From a virus, in IMG/VR virus record IMGVR_UViG_3300021962_000824, positions 1-20,376 of that record: a DNA stretch of 20,376 nt. One strand, written 5' to 3'. This document shows positions 14,702 through 20,376 of the stretch, piece by piece (positions within the stretch are counted from its first letter, which is position 1; the number at the start of each line of letters is the position of its first letter). A program made the position numbers and the translations under genes. The notes below the pieces were generated by a model. The model saw only the letters and a program-made list of their open reading frames with translations. It was not told the origin of the DNA and ran no database searches.

Positions 14702-15190
14702 ATGTTGCCTAGAATATATTGTGATATGGATGGCGTCCTTTGTGATTTTAAATCCGCAGCAGAAAAAGTAACAGGTCAAAAAATAGATAGGTGGATGTTT
14801 TCTGATAAAAAAGAAAAATGGGAACCTATCAAAGAAACACCTAGATTTTGGCATACTCTACCTTGGCAACCAGGTGGAAAACAGTTGTGGAATTTCATAG
14901 AAAAATATAAACCTCATATACTATCAGCTTACGTAGAAGAAAGTTTTGATCCTAATTGTATACCTGGTAAATCATATTGGGCAAGAACGAATTTAGGTAT
15001 AGGTAATAACAGAATTAATCTTGTTAAAAGAGTTCAAAAACAAAACTTTGCAAAAGTAGCAGGTAATCCTGCAATTCTTATAGACGATTACGAGAAGAAT
15101 ATAAGACAATTCCAAGAACGTGGCGGTATAGGAATACATCACACCTCAACACCTAGAACAATCGCAGAATTGAAAAAACTAGGTTTCTAA
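14702..15190 (+). CDS. HAD-family 5'(3')-deoxyribonucleotidase-like phosphatase
   Basis: A 162-residue haloacid-dehalogenase-fold phosphatase, most like the 5'(3')-deoxyribonucleotidase (NT5C) group. Motif I DMDGV is at 8-12, with D8 as nucleophile and D10 as acid/base. Motif II is the serine in HILSAY (S75), K118 is a candidate motif III lysine, and motif IV is ILIDDYEKN with D128 and D129 binding magnesium. The short cap inserted after motif I, rich in W and P (PRFWHTLPWQPGG), is typical of the nucleotidase type. It probably dephosphorylates nucleoside monophosphates from host DNA breakdown or balances phage dNTP pools. It has a strong TAGGAGG ribosome-binding site about 10 nt before the ATG and lacks the capsid-targeting-like start, so it should act in the cytoplasm. 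Confidence 0.85.
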   Translation: MLPRIYCDMDGVLCDFKSAAEKVTGQKIDRWMFSDKKEKWEPIKETPRFWHTLPWQPGGKQLWNFIEKYKPHILSAYVEESFDPNCIPGKSYWARTNLGIGNNRINLVKRVQKQNFAKVAGNPAILIDDYEKNIRQFQERGGIGIHHTSTPRTIAELKKLGF

Positions 15191-15201
15191 TCACTATTTC
15201 T

Positions 15202-15209
15202 TATAAATA
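15202..15209 (+). promoter_or_regulatory. T4-type late promoter (TATAAATA)
   Basis: An exact TATAAATA octamer in the 74-nt gap before the ATG at 15265. Transcription should begin near 15215, giving a leader of about 50 nt with a strong AAGGGAGAG ribosome-binding site. The downstream gene looks like a small virion protein, which suits a strong late promoter. The gap contains no other recognisable element. Confidence 0.75.
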
Positions 15210-15264
15210 TTATCATTACATAAAGAATTGAGTACCTAATACAATTAAGAAGGGAGAGAATACT

Positions 15265-15579
15265 ATGTCAAGTCATAAAGCAACAGACGCTTATGATAGC
15301 GCACCTTTATGGGCACTATTACAAGTTAAAAAGGCACCAACATTAGCAAATATGGGGCCAATTGATTCAGCAGCGGTTACATTATTATATGAAAACGCAG
15401 AAGCTGACGATTTTATTACTAACGCAACTGTAGGATTATTTAACTATAAAGACTCAGAAACGCAAAGTGGTAAGATTGCACATACAGGATGGGTTTTAAA
15501 GACTACTGGCAAATCTAGCTCAGGTAGAGATGGAAGAGTACAGTACGAAACATTAGTTTGCTTAACTAGCAATCTATAA
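15265..15579 (+). CDS. Small virion structural protein, 104 aa
   Basis: A short beta-rich protein of a type I associate with virion proteins of T4-like marine phages: an N-terminal KATDAYDSAPLWALLQVKK-type opening, then small-residue strands (VTLLYENAEADDFITNATVGLF) and the HTGWVLKTTG and DGRVQYETLVCLTS endings. It stands alone behind an exact late promoter, with a strong ribosome-binding site and a stable hairpin directly after its stop. That is the arrangement expected for an abundantly made capsid or decoration protein. Its residues favour codons with slightly higher GC than the AT-rich neighbours, also consistent with high expression; I judged this by eye only. The position in the particle is not known. 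Confidence 0.7.
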   Translation: MSSHKATDAYDSAPLWALLQVKKAPTLANMGPIDSAAVTLLYENAEADDFITNATVGLFNYKDSETQSGKIAHTGWVLKTTGKSSSGRDGRVQYETLVCLTSNL

Positions 15580-15587
15580 TGATTATA

Positions 15588-15607
15588 GGGGTGCCTTCGG
15601 GCACCCT
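15588..15607 (+). terminator. C(TTCG)G hairpin, mRNA 3'-end stabiliser or terminator
   Basis: GGGTGCC (15589-15595), TTCG loop (15596-15599) and GGCACCC (15600-15606) form a perfect 7-bp GC-rich stem closed by a C-G pair, extendable by one G-T pair. C(UUCG)G loops are exceptionally stable and were first noticed as recurring intergenic hairpins in T4 mRNAs. It begins 8 nt after the stop codon. No run of T follows, so it may protect the 3' end of the mRNA rather than terminate transcription. Confidence 0.85.
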
Positions 15608-15615
15608 ACTAAATA
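15608..15615 (+). promoter_or_regulatory. Possible late promoter (ACTAAATA)
   Basis: ACTAAATA directly follows the TTCG hairpin and contains CTAAATA, a form of the T4 late octamer I recall from T4-like cyanophages. Transcription would begin near 15621 and produce a leader of about 60 nt containing two more inverted repeats before the ATG at 15684. Confidence 0.5.
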
Positions 15616-15629
15616 TATTAACAAAGTGA

Positions 15630-15667
15630 TCTAGGAATATACCTAGAGTAGCATTCCCCATAAGGGG
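15630..15667 (+). promoter_or_regulatory. Two small hairpins in the leader of the 153-aa structural gene
   Basis: TCTAGG (15630-15635) and CCTAGA (15642-15647) form a perfect 6-bp inverted repeat with a 6-nt loop. CCCC (15656-15659) and GGGG (15664-15667) form a 4-bp stem with an ATAA loop, followed by TTTATAGGAG that carries the ribosome-binding site. Together they could structure the 5' leader, protect it from nucleases or tune translation. Confidence 0.5.
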
Positions 15668-15683
15668 TTTATAGGAGAAAAAA

Positions 15684-16145
15684 ATGGCAGATAAAAAAAT
15701 AACTGCGTTAACTGATTTAGGTAACGCACTCGCCGCTGGCGATTTATTTCACGTAGTTGACGATCCGTCAGGTACACCAATCAATAAAAAAGTAACAGCA
15801 GAGGATGTGTTTAATAACATACCTTCTTGGTTAGGATTAGCACAAACATCACAATCTTTAACTTCAGATGGTTCTACTACTTTAGTAGCAAACGTAACTT
15901 CAGCGATTACTGAAATTGTGGGTACTGCTGGTACAGCAACTATCACTTTAGCAGACGGTTCAGATGGACAAGTTAAAACATTTATCAATGTGGCTACATC
16001 TGGAACATACGCACAAACTATTACACCTTCAAATTTAAGAGGTTATACAAGTGTGATATTAAATGCTCAAGGTGAAACAGTAACTTTATTATTTAAAAAT
16101 TCAAAATGGAATATTATTGCAGGTCAAGGTTACACTACCGCATAA
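15684..16145 (+). CDS. Virion structural protein, 153 aa (fibre-like N-terminus)
   Basis: The N-terminal 50 residues (ITALTDLGNALAAGDLFHVV, DDPSGTPINKKVTAEDVFNNI) are of a type I recall at the start of fibre, appendage or decoration proteins in marine T4-like phages, where it probably docks to the particle. The remaining 100 residues are rich in S, T, G and A and read as beta strands (TSDGSTTLVANVTSAITEIV, ATITLADGSDGQVKTFINVA), ending in TLLFKNSKWNIIAGQGYTT. This closing pattern fits a small beta-sandwich or trimeric head domain. It has its own possible late promoter, a structured leader and a GGAG ribosome-binding site, so it is probably abundant. Whether it is head or tail associated cannot be read from sequence. 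Confidence 0.7.
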   Translation: MADKKITALTDLGNALAAGDLFHVVDDPSGTPINKKVTAEDVFNNIPSWLGLAQTSQSLTSDGSTTLVANVTSAITEIVGTAGTATITLADGSDGQVKTFINVATSGTYAQTITPSNLRGYTSVILNAQGETVTLLFKNSKWNIIAGQGYTTA

Positions 16146-16160
16146 TATTAAGGAGATATA

Positions 16161-16418
16161 ATGACTATAACGATTGAAACTTTGAAAGAAGAACGTGAAG
16201 TATTAAAAAAAGATTTTGACACATTGAGTGCCAGAATTGCTCAAGTAGAAAAAGATTTGGGCACAATGAAAAGTAATTTGAATGCTGTATTTGGTGCAAT
16301 TCAACAAGTAGATAGATTGATGACCAAAGCAGATCCAAAAGACGAAAAACAATTATTATTAGAAAAACAAAAGATGTCTGCTGAAAAACAACAGGCATTA
16401 AATTTGGCAACAAGTTAA
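16161..16418 (+). CDS. Coiled-coil protein, 85 aa
   Basis: A short, almost wholly helical protein with clear heptad character (IETLKEEREVLKKDFDTLSA, RIAQVEKDLGTMKSNLNAVF) followed by a second helix rich in K, E and Q. This suggests a two-helix coiled coil that oligomerises, perhaps as a small virion or assembly component. The start ATG at 16161 has a strong AAGGAGATATA ribosome-binding site just upstream. It follows the 153-aa structural gene by 15 nt, so it is probably on the same late message. No family assignment is possible. Confidence 0.75.
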   Translation: MTITIETLKEEREVLKKDFDTLSARIAQVEKDLGTMKSNLNAVFGAIQQVDRLMTKADPKDEKQLLLEKQKMSAEKQQALNLATS

Positions 16419-16419
16419 T

Positions 16420-16596
16420 ATGGCTGAAGATAAAGAAATGCAAAAGTTCATAGAGGCGTTAAAGAACAATACGCCTAACTCTGGGCAATTTGATAAAGTA
16501 AAGACTAACGAAGTAAAAGACTTTGAAGAAGATTTATTCGGAGGCAAGTCTTTTAAAGAAGTAAGAAAAACTTTAAAAAAGGAGAATACAAAATGA
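16420..16596 (+). CDS. Small charged protein, 58 aa
   Basis: A 58-codon frame from ATG 16420 to TGA 16594-16596. It starts 1 nt after the preceding stop and shares an ATGA overlap with the next gene. The peptide is acidic in the middle (EVKDFEEDLF) and contains KSFKEVRKTLKKE at the C-terminus, which resembles the K-S-F-K-E part of the targeting-like motif but lacks the cleavage site. It is probably helical at both ends. The tight packing between two other coupled genes supports it as real. Function unknown. Confidence 0.7.
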   Translation: MAEDKEMQKFIEALKNNTPNSGQFDKVKTNEVKDFEEDLFGGKSFKEVRKTLKKENTK

Positions 16597-16718
16597 GTTG
16601 CAAATCTTGTGAACACGATTGCCATTGTGAAAACGATTGTTCCAATGGTATTTGTGAATGTAATGATTGTAAATGCGATAACGCAGAAATAAAAGAGGAG
16701 AAAAATGAAAACGTTTAG
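16593..16718 (+). CDS. Metallothionein-like cysteine-rich mini-protein, 41 aa
   Basis: Nine cysteines (positions 3, 6, 10, 12, 16, 21, 23, 26 and 28) and two histidines (8 and 11) crowd the first 28 of 41 residues, arranged as CxxC, CxC, CxC, CxxC and CxC. This density and the CxC/CxxC spacing are those of metal-thiolate cluster proteins (metallothioneins) binding zinc, copper or cadmium. The tail is lysine/glutamate-rich. The frame runs ATG 16593 to TAG 16716-16718, with GGAG (16581-16584) upstream and an ATGA overlap with the previous gene. It overlaps the next start by 14 nt, which itself uses the GAGGAG inside this gene. A zinc-ribbon or redox peptide is the alternative. It shows no homology I can name. 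Confidence 0.7.
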   Translation: MSCKSCEHDCHCENDCSNGICECNDCKCDNAEIKEEKNENV

Positions 16719-17142
16719 ACAACATTTAAAAGAGGGGAAGTATATGGGTGGTCAAGTAGGCTCTCCAACCGCAGATTCTGTGGAAGATAGCTCTATTGGT
16801 ATTCACAATATACATATTCCTGCTGTGTTGGAAAGACTTAATGCGTTTGTTGGTTCCATAGGCGACCAAGAATACATTAGACCTCAACACGCAATAGATT
16901 CTTTAAAAGAAAAATTAGGCAGAATCGGAATCACTTTCAAAAACGAACCAGTAATTGAAGGTAAATCAGGAACTGCTGAAACTGGATTGACGCAATTCGG
17001 TGGCCGTTTTGGTAAAGACATTGATGGCTCTGATATTAATGATGATGGTATTACTCATAGATTAGGTAAAGAGTTAAAAATTAAATTTCAATACGAAACA
17101 TTAAAAAACGGTGCTGCCAGAGTTTACGCTCAGCTCGTTTAG
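16705..17142 (+). CDS. Phage protein with capsid-targeting-like N-terminus, 145 aa
   Basis: Begins MKTFRQHLKE then G11, one of the best matches in the window to the T4 internal-protein targeting sequence, with an L8-x-E10|G11 prohead-protease site. After a flexible glycine/serine part, a helical segment (AVLERLNAFVGSIGDQEYI, then RPQHAIDSLKEKLGRIGI) is followed by strands near the C-terminus (LKIKFQYETL, ARVYAQLV). DGSDINDDGI near 109-118 is rich in Asp and Asn and could be a metal-binding turn. I recall similar proteins in marine T4-like phages but no function. The ATG at 16705 lies inside the preceding mini-gene and uses its GAGGAG as ribosome-binding site. Confidence 0.75.
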   Translation: MKTFRQHLKEGKYMGGQVGSPTADSVEDSSIGIHNIHIPAVLERLNAFVGSIGDQEYIRPQHAIDSLKEKLGRIGITFKNEPVIEGKSGTAETGLTQFGGRFGKDIDGSDINDDGITHRLGKELKIKFQYETLKNGAARVYAQLV

Positions 17143-17144
17143 TA

Positions 17145-17507
17145 ATGTTTAGAAAAATAACACGTGATAATTGGCAGATGTATGCCATCAAAAATTATGA
17201 TGTTCCTAATTTAGATTCTGAACAAGAATTTTATGAGGACATAAAACGCTTTAAGTATTTAAAACGTTTGTTTAGAAAATACAAAGCGACAGGTGAATTA
17301 AAAACTAGATTGATTGTAAATCATATTATAGTTTTACAGAATGTTTTTGGTGTAGAAGCTGCTTGTACGTTGTTGTTTTTTAGAATTGAAAAAGAATTTT
17401 GGTCTATACTAAAGACTTTTTTAGTATATCTAAAATATGTAGAAGAACACGAAATAGTTGATGTAAAAATTGATACACAACTACTTAACAATTTGGAAAA
17501 AATATAA
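17145..17507 (+). CDS. Conserved-looking hypothetical protein, 120 aa
   Basis: A helical protein with a basic aromatic N-terminal half (WQMYAIKNYDVPNLDSEQEF, then FKYLKRLFRKYK) and a hydrophobic helix pair (LIVNHIIVLQNVFGVEAACT and FWSILKTFLVYLKYVEEH) that is more likely a buried core than a membrane anchor. It starts 2 nt after the upstream stop and shares a TAATG overlap with the next gene. This pair occurs, as I recall, next to each other in T4-like marine phages, with the partner described as virion-associated. No catalytic motif is seen and no function can be assigned. Confidence 0.7.
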   Translation: MFRKITRDNWQMYAIKNYDVPNLDSEQEFYEDIKRFKYLKRLFRKYKATGELKTRLIVNHIIVLQNVFGVEAACTLLFFRIEKEFWSILKTFLVYLKYVEEHEIVDVKIDTQLLNNLEKI

Positions 17508-18097
17508 TGGGAAGAGCAATAGATTTATTAATTACATATAGAGTTATCAAAATGCTGATAACACCTTTTGAGCAACAAGACGCTTACAAGTATGGCATTA
17601 TTGATAAAGATGGTAAAGTATTAAGAAAAGCAAAAGATTTAAAAACTGCTGAAGAAAAAGATTCTTATACTCTATTACATAGATTTGTTTTTAATTTGAA
17701 AAGATTAATAAACATCATACCAGGAGGTAAATCAAAATTAGGCACATATGCGGCCGCATTAGGTTTACTTTTAAAAGAACAAAGACATTTGAACGCAATA
17801 GAGATTGAAAGAGTTTTATATAAACATCTTGTAGATAATAATTTAATTGCATTTAATAGTGAGATTAAAGAGTCAGCAAAATTTAATTATTTACCTAAAG
17901 GTAGATATACAATATTAGAAGATTTGAGAGATTTAGAAAATAATCCTAGTGCTGAAACAGGAGATATTGTAACTGTTCCAGTGGATACAAAACCTTTTGA
18001 TAACTATTTTGGTGTTAATCTTTATAATGTAATGAATGAAGATACACAAAAACAAATTATAGTATCGGAAGACAATATAGAAAGAATTAGATTTTAA
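17507..18097 (+). CDS. Putative virion-associated phage protein, 196 aa
   Basis: A mixed helical protein with the distinctive segments AYKYGIIDKDGKVLRKAKDL and SYTLLHRFVFNLKRLINIIP, followed by GGKSKLGTYAAALGLLLKEQ, of a type I recall in virion-associated proteins of marine T4-like phages. There is no membrane segment, and no targeting-like motif at the start (MGRAIDLLITYRVIKMLITP is an amphipathic helix). The C-terminal third is acidic. It is coupled on both sides by TAATG overlaps with genes of similar type. Head-tail connector or neck accessory roles are possible given the position, but this is a guess. Confidence 0.7.
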   Translation: MGRAIDLLITYRVIKMLITPFEQQDAYKYGIIDKDGKVLRKAKDLKTAEEKDSYTLLHRFVFNLKRLINIIPGGKSKLGTYAAALGLLLKEQRHLNAIEIERVLYKHLVDNNLIAFNSEIKESAKFNYLPKGRYTILEDLRDLENNPSAETGDIVTVPVDTKPFDNYFGVNLYNVMNEDTQKQIIVSEDNIERIRF

Positions 18098-18621
18098 TGA
18101 AATCTTTTAAAAGTTTTAGAGAAGCTTGTTGGCAAGGATATCAACAAGTAGGATTTAAAATTAAAAGTGGTAAAAGAGTTCCTAATTGTGTGCCTGAAGA
18201 AGGTACATTAGAAGTACAAAAAGAAGAAACTCCTACAAATACTGCTGGAGGAGGACAAATTGCAGGTATAGGAGTTGGGCCTGCTGGTGAGCCTGGGGTT
18301 ACTAAATCAGCTGCAGACAAATATAAGAAAAAAAATAAAGAAGATATAATAGGCAGAATGACAAAATTTTTGTCAAAAGAACAATACAATAAATTAGAAG
18401 TTGAAAATATCATAAACAAGATTAATAATAATAAAGAAGTTTATGAAAATCAAATAGAACCTATTGTGAAATTTTTAAAAAGAAAACAAGAAAAACAAAC
18501 TTATAATGAAGAAATAGGTATTAAATCTTTTAGATATGTGGTAGATCAACAAATGAAAAATATTGTTTCAGAGGAATTTAGAAACGAAATAGCAAATCAA
18601 CTATTAAAAAAATACCTATGA
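18097..18621 (+). CDS. Modular phage protein with targeting-like start and ACWxGY motif, 174 aa
   Basis: Starts MKSFKSFREA, a capsid-targeting-like N-terminus (cut expected after E9, though F replaces L/I at the third position). It is followed by ACWQGYQQVGFKIKSGKRVP and NCVPEE, a two-cysteine module I recall at the start or middle of many marine phage proteins. A glycine-rich linker (about 50-70) leads to a helical C-terminal part rich in K, E and N, where KSFRYVVDQQMKNIVSEEF is at 142-160. This modular build is shared with the next gene. Function unknown; virion-internal or virion-associated is the most likely location. It overlaps the next gene in ATGA. Confidence 0.7.
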   Translation: MKSFKSFREACWQGYQQVGFKIKSGKRVPNCVPEEGTLEVQKEETPTNTAGGGQIAGIGVGPAGEPGVTKSAADKYKKKNKEDIIGRMTKFLSKEQYNKLEVENIINKINNNKEVYENQIEPIVKFLKRKQEKQTYNEEIGIKSFRYVVDQQMKNIVSEEFRNEIANQLLKKYL

Positions 18622-19262
18622 AAGAACAATGGACAGACAAATATAAGAGATCAATAGATTGTGATAATCCAAAAGGTTTTTCACAAAGAGCTCATTGTCA
18701 AGGTAAAAAGAAATCATTTAAAGAGTTCAAAGAAAGTATTGCCAACTATTCAATTGGTCCAATAGACATCTACAAACCAATGTCATCTATGAATACAAAA
18801 ACTTTAAACAATACAGCATTAGGCCCAGGACTAGGAACATATAGTCCCGCTGATTCTATGGTAACTAAAAAAGAAAATCTTACTCCATTTAAAAAGAAAG
18901 TTATACAGAAATTAAAACAACCAGTTTCAGATTATTTAAAAAAGAAACAAACAAACGAAGATATTACTAAAGATGATATTAAAAATTTTGTGGATAAAAC
19001 AAAAATAAAAGCAACTAGATGGTTTAAAGATGTTGTTGATAAAATAAAAAGAATTGCTACTACTTCAAAACGATATGAATATGCTGCTAAAGTATTACAA
19101 GATGTTATTGATAGAAAAGAAATAGAAAGAGCAAGAATGGGATTACCATTAAGACACGATATAGGTTATTATGCCGCTGTTGTTGCAGATACTTTCCACG
19201 ACATTGATCCAAAAAAATTAGTTAAGATGGTGCACGAAAGTATTAATCAGAAAGGAAAATAA
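18618..19262 (+). CDS. Modular phage protein with GFSQRAHC motif, 214 aa
   Basis: The N-terminus holds a short two-cysteine motif, SIDCDNPKGFSQRAHCQG (12-29), which I recall as a recurring module in marine phage proteins. A targeting-like KSFKEFKE then S40 follows at 32-40, so a prohead-protease-type cut there would release the N-terminal module. The rest is helical, with basic stretches (KVIQKLKQPVSDYLKKKQ, then TRWFKDVVDKIKRIA) and a C-terminal block ending in RHDIGYYAAVVADTFHDIDP (178-197). That block has His and Asp residues in a helical context but no recognisable active site. It is coupled to its upstream neighbour by ATGA, and the next gene starts directly after its stop. Confidence 0.7.
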   Translation: MKEQWTDKYKRSIDCDNPKGFSQRAHCQGKKKSFKEFKESIANYSIGPIDIYKPMSSMNTKTLNNTALGPGLGTYSPADSMVTKKENLTPFKKKVIQKLKQPVSDYLKKKQTNEDITKDDIKNFVDKTKIKATRWFKDVVDKIKRIATTSKRYEYAAKVLQDVIDRKEIERARMGLPLRHDIGYYAAVVADTFHDIDPKKLVKMVHESINQKGK

Positions 19263-19850
19263 ATGGAATATTTAAAAATTATATTAGATTTAGCGTTGCA
19301 ATTTTGGATGTTTACACTTGTTGCAATTTTAATTTTATTAGGATATGTTTATGACAAATTTTATACAAGAACTGTACTTACAGGATTTTCTTGTGAAAAA
19401 ATGCCTGTAATGAAACCTTTAAGAATACCGACAAAAGGTACAAGTTTTTTTTATGCTATATGGTTATGGATTATGACAGTACGAAATTGGGAAATAGAAG
19501 AAGATTTCCATTACAAATTATACGGCCAAGATATGGTCATACCTAAAGGATTTCAATTTGACGGTGCAAGTGTACCTAAATTTTTAGGTGCGTGGTTATC
19601 ACCAGTCGGTGTATTATTACTAGGTGGTTTAGTACACGATTATGGTTATAAGTATGCAACGTTATTAAAGAAAGACGGAACTACCATAGGTCCTAAAACA
19701 CAACAATGGATGGACAAGACATTCCGTGATATAAATATTGATGTGAATGGATTTAAGTGGTTAAATTATCTTGCTTGGTATGCTTTAAGAGCAGGTGGTT
19801 TTGTTGCTTGGAATGGTCACAGAAAAAGAAATGCAAAAATTGGAGAATAA
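19263..19850 (+). CDS. Membrane-anchored DUF1353 family protein, 195 aa
   Basis: An N-terminal hydrophobic helix (about 8-28) is followed by a soluble domain with the DUF1353 hallmarks: IPKGFQFDGASVPK (93-106), an LSPVG turn and LVHDYGYKY (123-131), with His125 and Asp126 invariant-looking. A second hydrophobic stretch at 60-73 (SFFYAIWLWIMTV) could be a second membrane or membrane-associated helix. DUF1353 proteins are common in phages near lysis or tail genes; their biochemical role is not known to me. Placement directly before two further membrane-anchored small proteins suggests a host-envelope function late in infection. The assignment to the family is fairly secure; the function is not. 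Confidence 0.8.
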   Translation: MEYLKIILDLALQFWMFTLVAILILLGYVYDKFYTRTVLTGFSCEKMPVMKPLRIPTKGTSFFYAIWLWIMTVRNWEIEEDFHYKLYGQDMVIPKGFQFDGASVPKFLGAWLSPVGVLLLGGLVHDYGYKYATLLKKDGTTIGPKTQQWMDKTFRDINIDVNGFKWLNYLAWYALRAGGFVAWNGHRKRNAKIGE

Positions 19851-19853
19851 AAT

Positions 19854-19955
19854 ATGTTTACAATTGGTTTAATTATTGGTTTTGTTGCAGGTTGGTTTGT
19901 CAATGATAAATTTGACCTAATCGTAGATAAGATCAAATCATTTAGAAATAAGTAG
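19854..19955 (+). CDS. Tiny single-span membrane protein, 33 aa
   Basis: A 33-codon frame (ATG 19854, TAG 19953-19955). It consists of a hydrophobic, glycine-containing membrane helix (FTIGLIIGFVAGWF, about 2-15) and a charged cytoplasmic-type tail (DKFDLIVDKIKSFRNK). It starts 3 nt after the DUF1353 stop and precedes an Rz-like gene, the usual place for holin-like or other small lysis membrane proteins in marine phages. Holin or antiholin is a guess; a packing helix for a membrane complex is as likely. A GGAG lies at 19842-19845. Confidence 0.6.
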   Translation: MFTIGLIIGFVAGWFVNDKFDLIVDKIKSFRNK

Positions 19956-19961
19956 TTTATT

Positions 19962-20376
19962 ATGTTTGGCGGAATTAAATTATTTTTTATAGGGATAGTT
20001 GTAACTGCTTTATTAGGGGCAGGTGCTTATGTTTTAAAATTGAGAAGTGATAATGCTATATTACAAGCAAATCAAATCAAATTAGAAGAAGCAGTATCTT
20101 CGCAAAAAGCTCTCATAGAAAATCAAAAGAAAGACTTTAATGAAATATTAGAGGCTAATAAAAAGATTAATCAATTAGTAACTAATCTCAAAAAAGACTT
20201 AGATGAATTAGATAAACGTTTTAATAAGAACGATAGAGATATTGGTAAGTTGGCAAAAGAAAAACCAGCAGTTGTTGAACGTGTAATTAACAAAGGTAGT
20301 GACAATGCGGCTAGATGTTTAGAACTAGCAAGTGGCGCTGCTTTAACAAAAGAAGAATTAAATGCTACAAAGAAAT
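19962..20376 (+). CDS. Rz-like inner-membrane spanin (3' end outside window)
   Basis: The frame starts at ATG 19962 and is still open at the window edge after 138 complete codons. A signal-anchor helix (FFIGIVVTALLGAGAYVL, 8-25) is followed by about 65 residues of strong coiled coil (28-92, K/E/N/Q rich) and a KPAVVERVINKGSDNAARCL segment (101-120). This is the layout of phage inner-membrane spanins (Rz) and matches, from memory, a protein common in T4-like marine phages. Spanins fuse inner and outer membranes in the last step of Gram-negative host lysis, so a Gram-negative host is implied. An outer-membrane lipoprotein partner is not visible and could lie downstream. Confidence 0.6.
   Translation, partial: MFGGIKLFFIGIVVTALLGAGAYVLKLRSDNAILQANQIKLEEAVSSQKALIENQKKDFNEILEANKKINQLVTNLKKDLDELDKRFNKNDRDIGKLAKEKPAVVERVINKGSDNAARCLELASGAALTKEELNATKK

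Noticed and set aside
1-20376. tRNA genes, CRISPR arrays and insertion sequences
   Set aside because: I found no cloverleaf-like segment with a conserved T-loop, no regularly spaced repeats and no transposase motif or terminal inverted repeats. Nearly all of the window is occupied by tightly packed + strand genes.

Overview
The window is a gapless, single-strand (+) block of about 30 genes from an AT-rich, T4-like tailed phage (myovirus). The identification rests on a UvsX recombinase followed by a one-gene gap and a gp41/DnaB-type helicase, T4-type late promoter octamers (TATAAATA), a C(TTCG)G mRNA hairpin, and many small proteins of types I associate from memory with marine T4-like phages of cyanobacteria and SAR11. 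Low GC and near-perfect sigma-70 promoters fit a Pelagibacter-like or other low-GC marine host, but the host is inferred.

Layout. (1) 1-974: the tail end of an SPPY-type DNA methyltransferase and a small unknown gene. (2) 955-4086: a replication/recombination operon (a 45-codon mini-ORF, uvsX, a gene in the gp40 position, the gp41-like helicase, a small unknown), led by an extended -10 sigma-70 promoter at 1016-1044. (3) 4105-5316: a large unknown protein with a late-promoter-like octamer just before its start. (4) 5318-15190: a late cluster led by a TATAAATA octamer and a TTGACA-17-TATAAT promoter. It encodes a ligase-fold-like protein, a virion protein, an adenylate kinase, a second P-loop kinase, a 984-residue multidomain nucleotidyltransferase protein, a cupin-like protein, two coiled-coil proteins and a HAD 5'-nucleotidase. 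(5) 15202-16718: two small virion-type genes with their own late promoters and hairpin-rich leaders, a coiled-coil protein, a 58-residue ORF and a 41-residue metallothionein-like protein. (6) 16705-19262: five overlapping or abutting genes of virion or unknown type. (7) 19263-20376: three membrane-anchored proteins that look like lysis genes, the last an Rz-like inner-membrane spanin cut off by the window end.

The main discovery is that many products in regions 4-6 begin with, or contain, a short motif of the form (M)K-x-F-x-x-F/H-L-x-E followed by A/G/S. This resembles the capsid-targeting sequence of T4 internal head proteins, which the gp21 prohead protease cuts after L/I-x-E. The carriers include enzymes (adenylate kinase, a zeta/PNK-like kinase, a fused nucleotidyltransferase protein, a ligase-like protein). 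My working model is that this phage loads an enzyme cargo into the prohead, matures it by proteolysis and delivers it with the DNA at infection. The prohead protease itself is not in the window.
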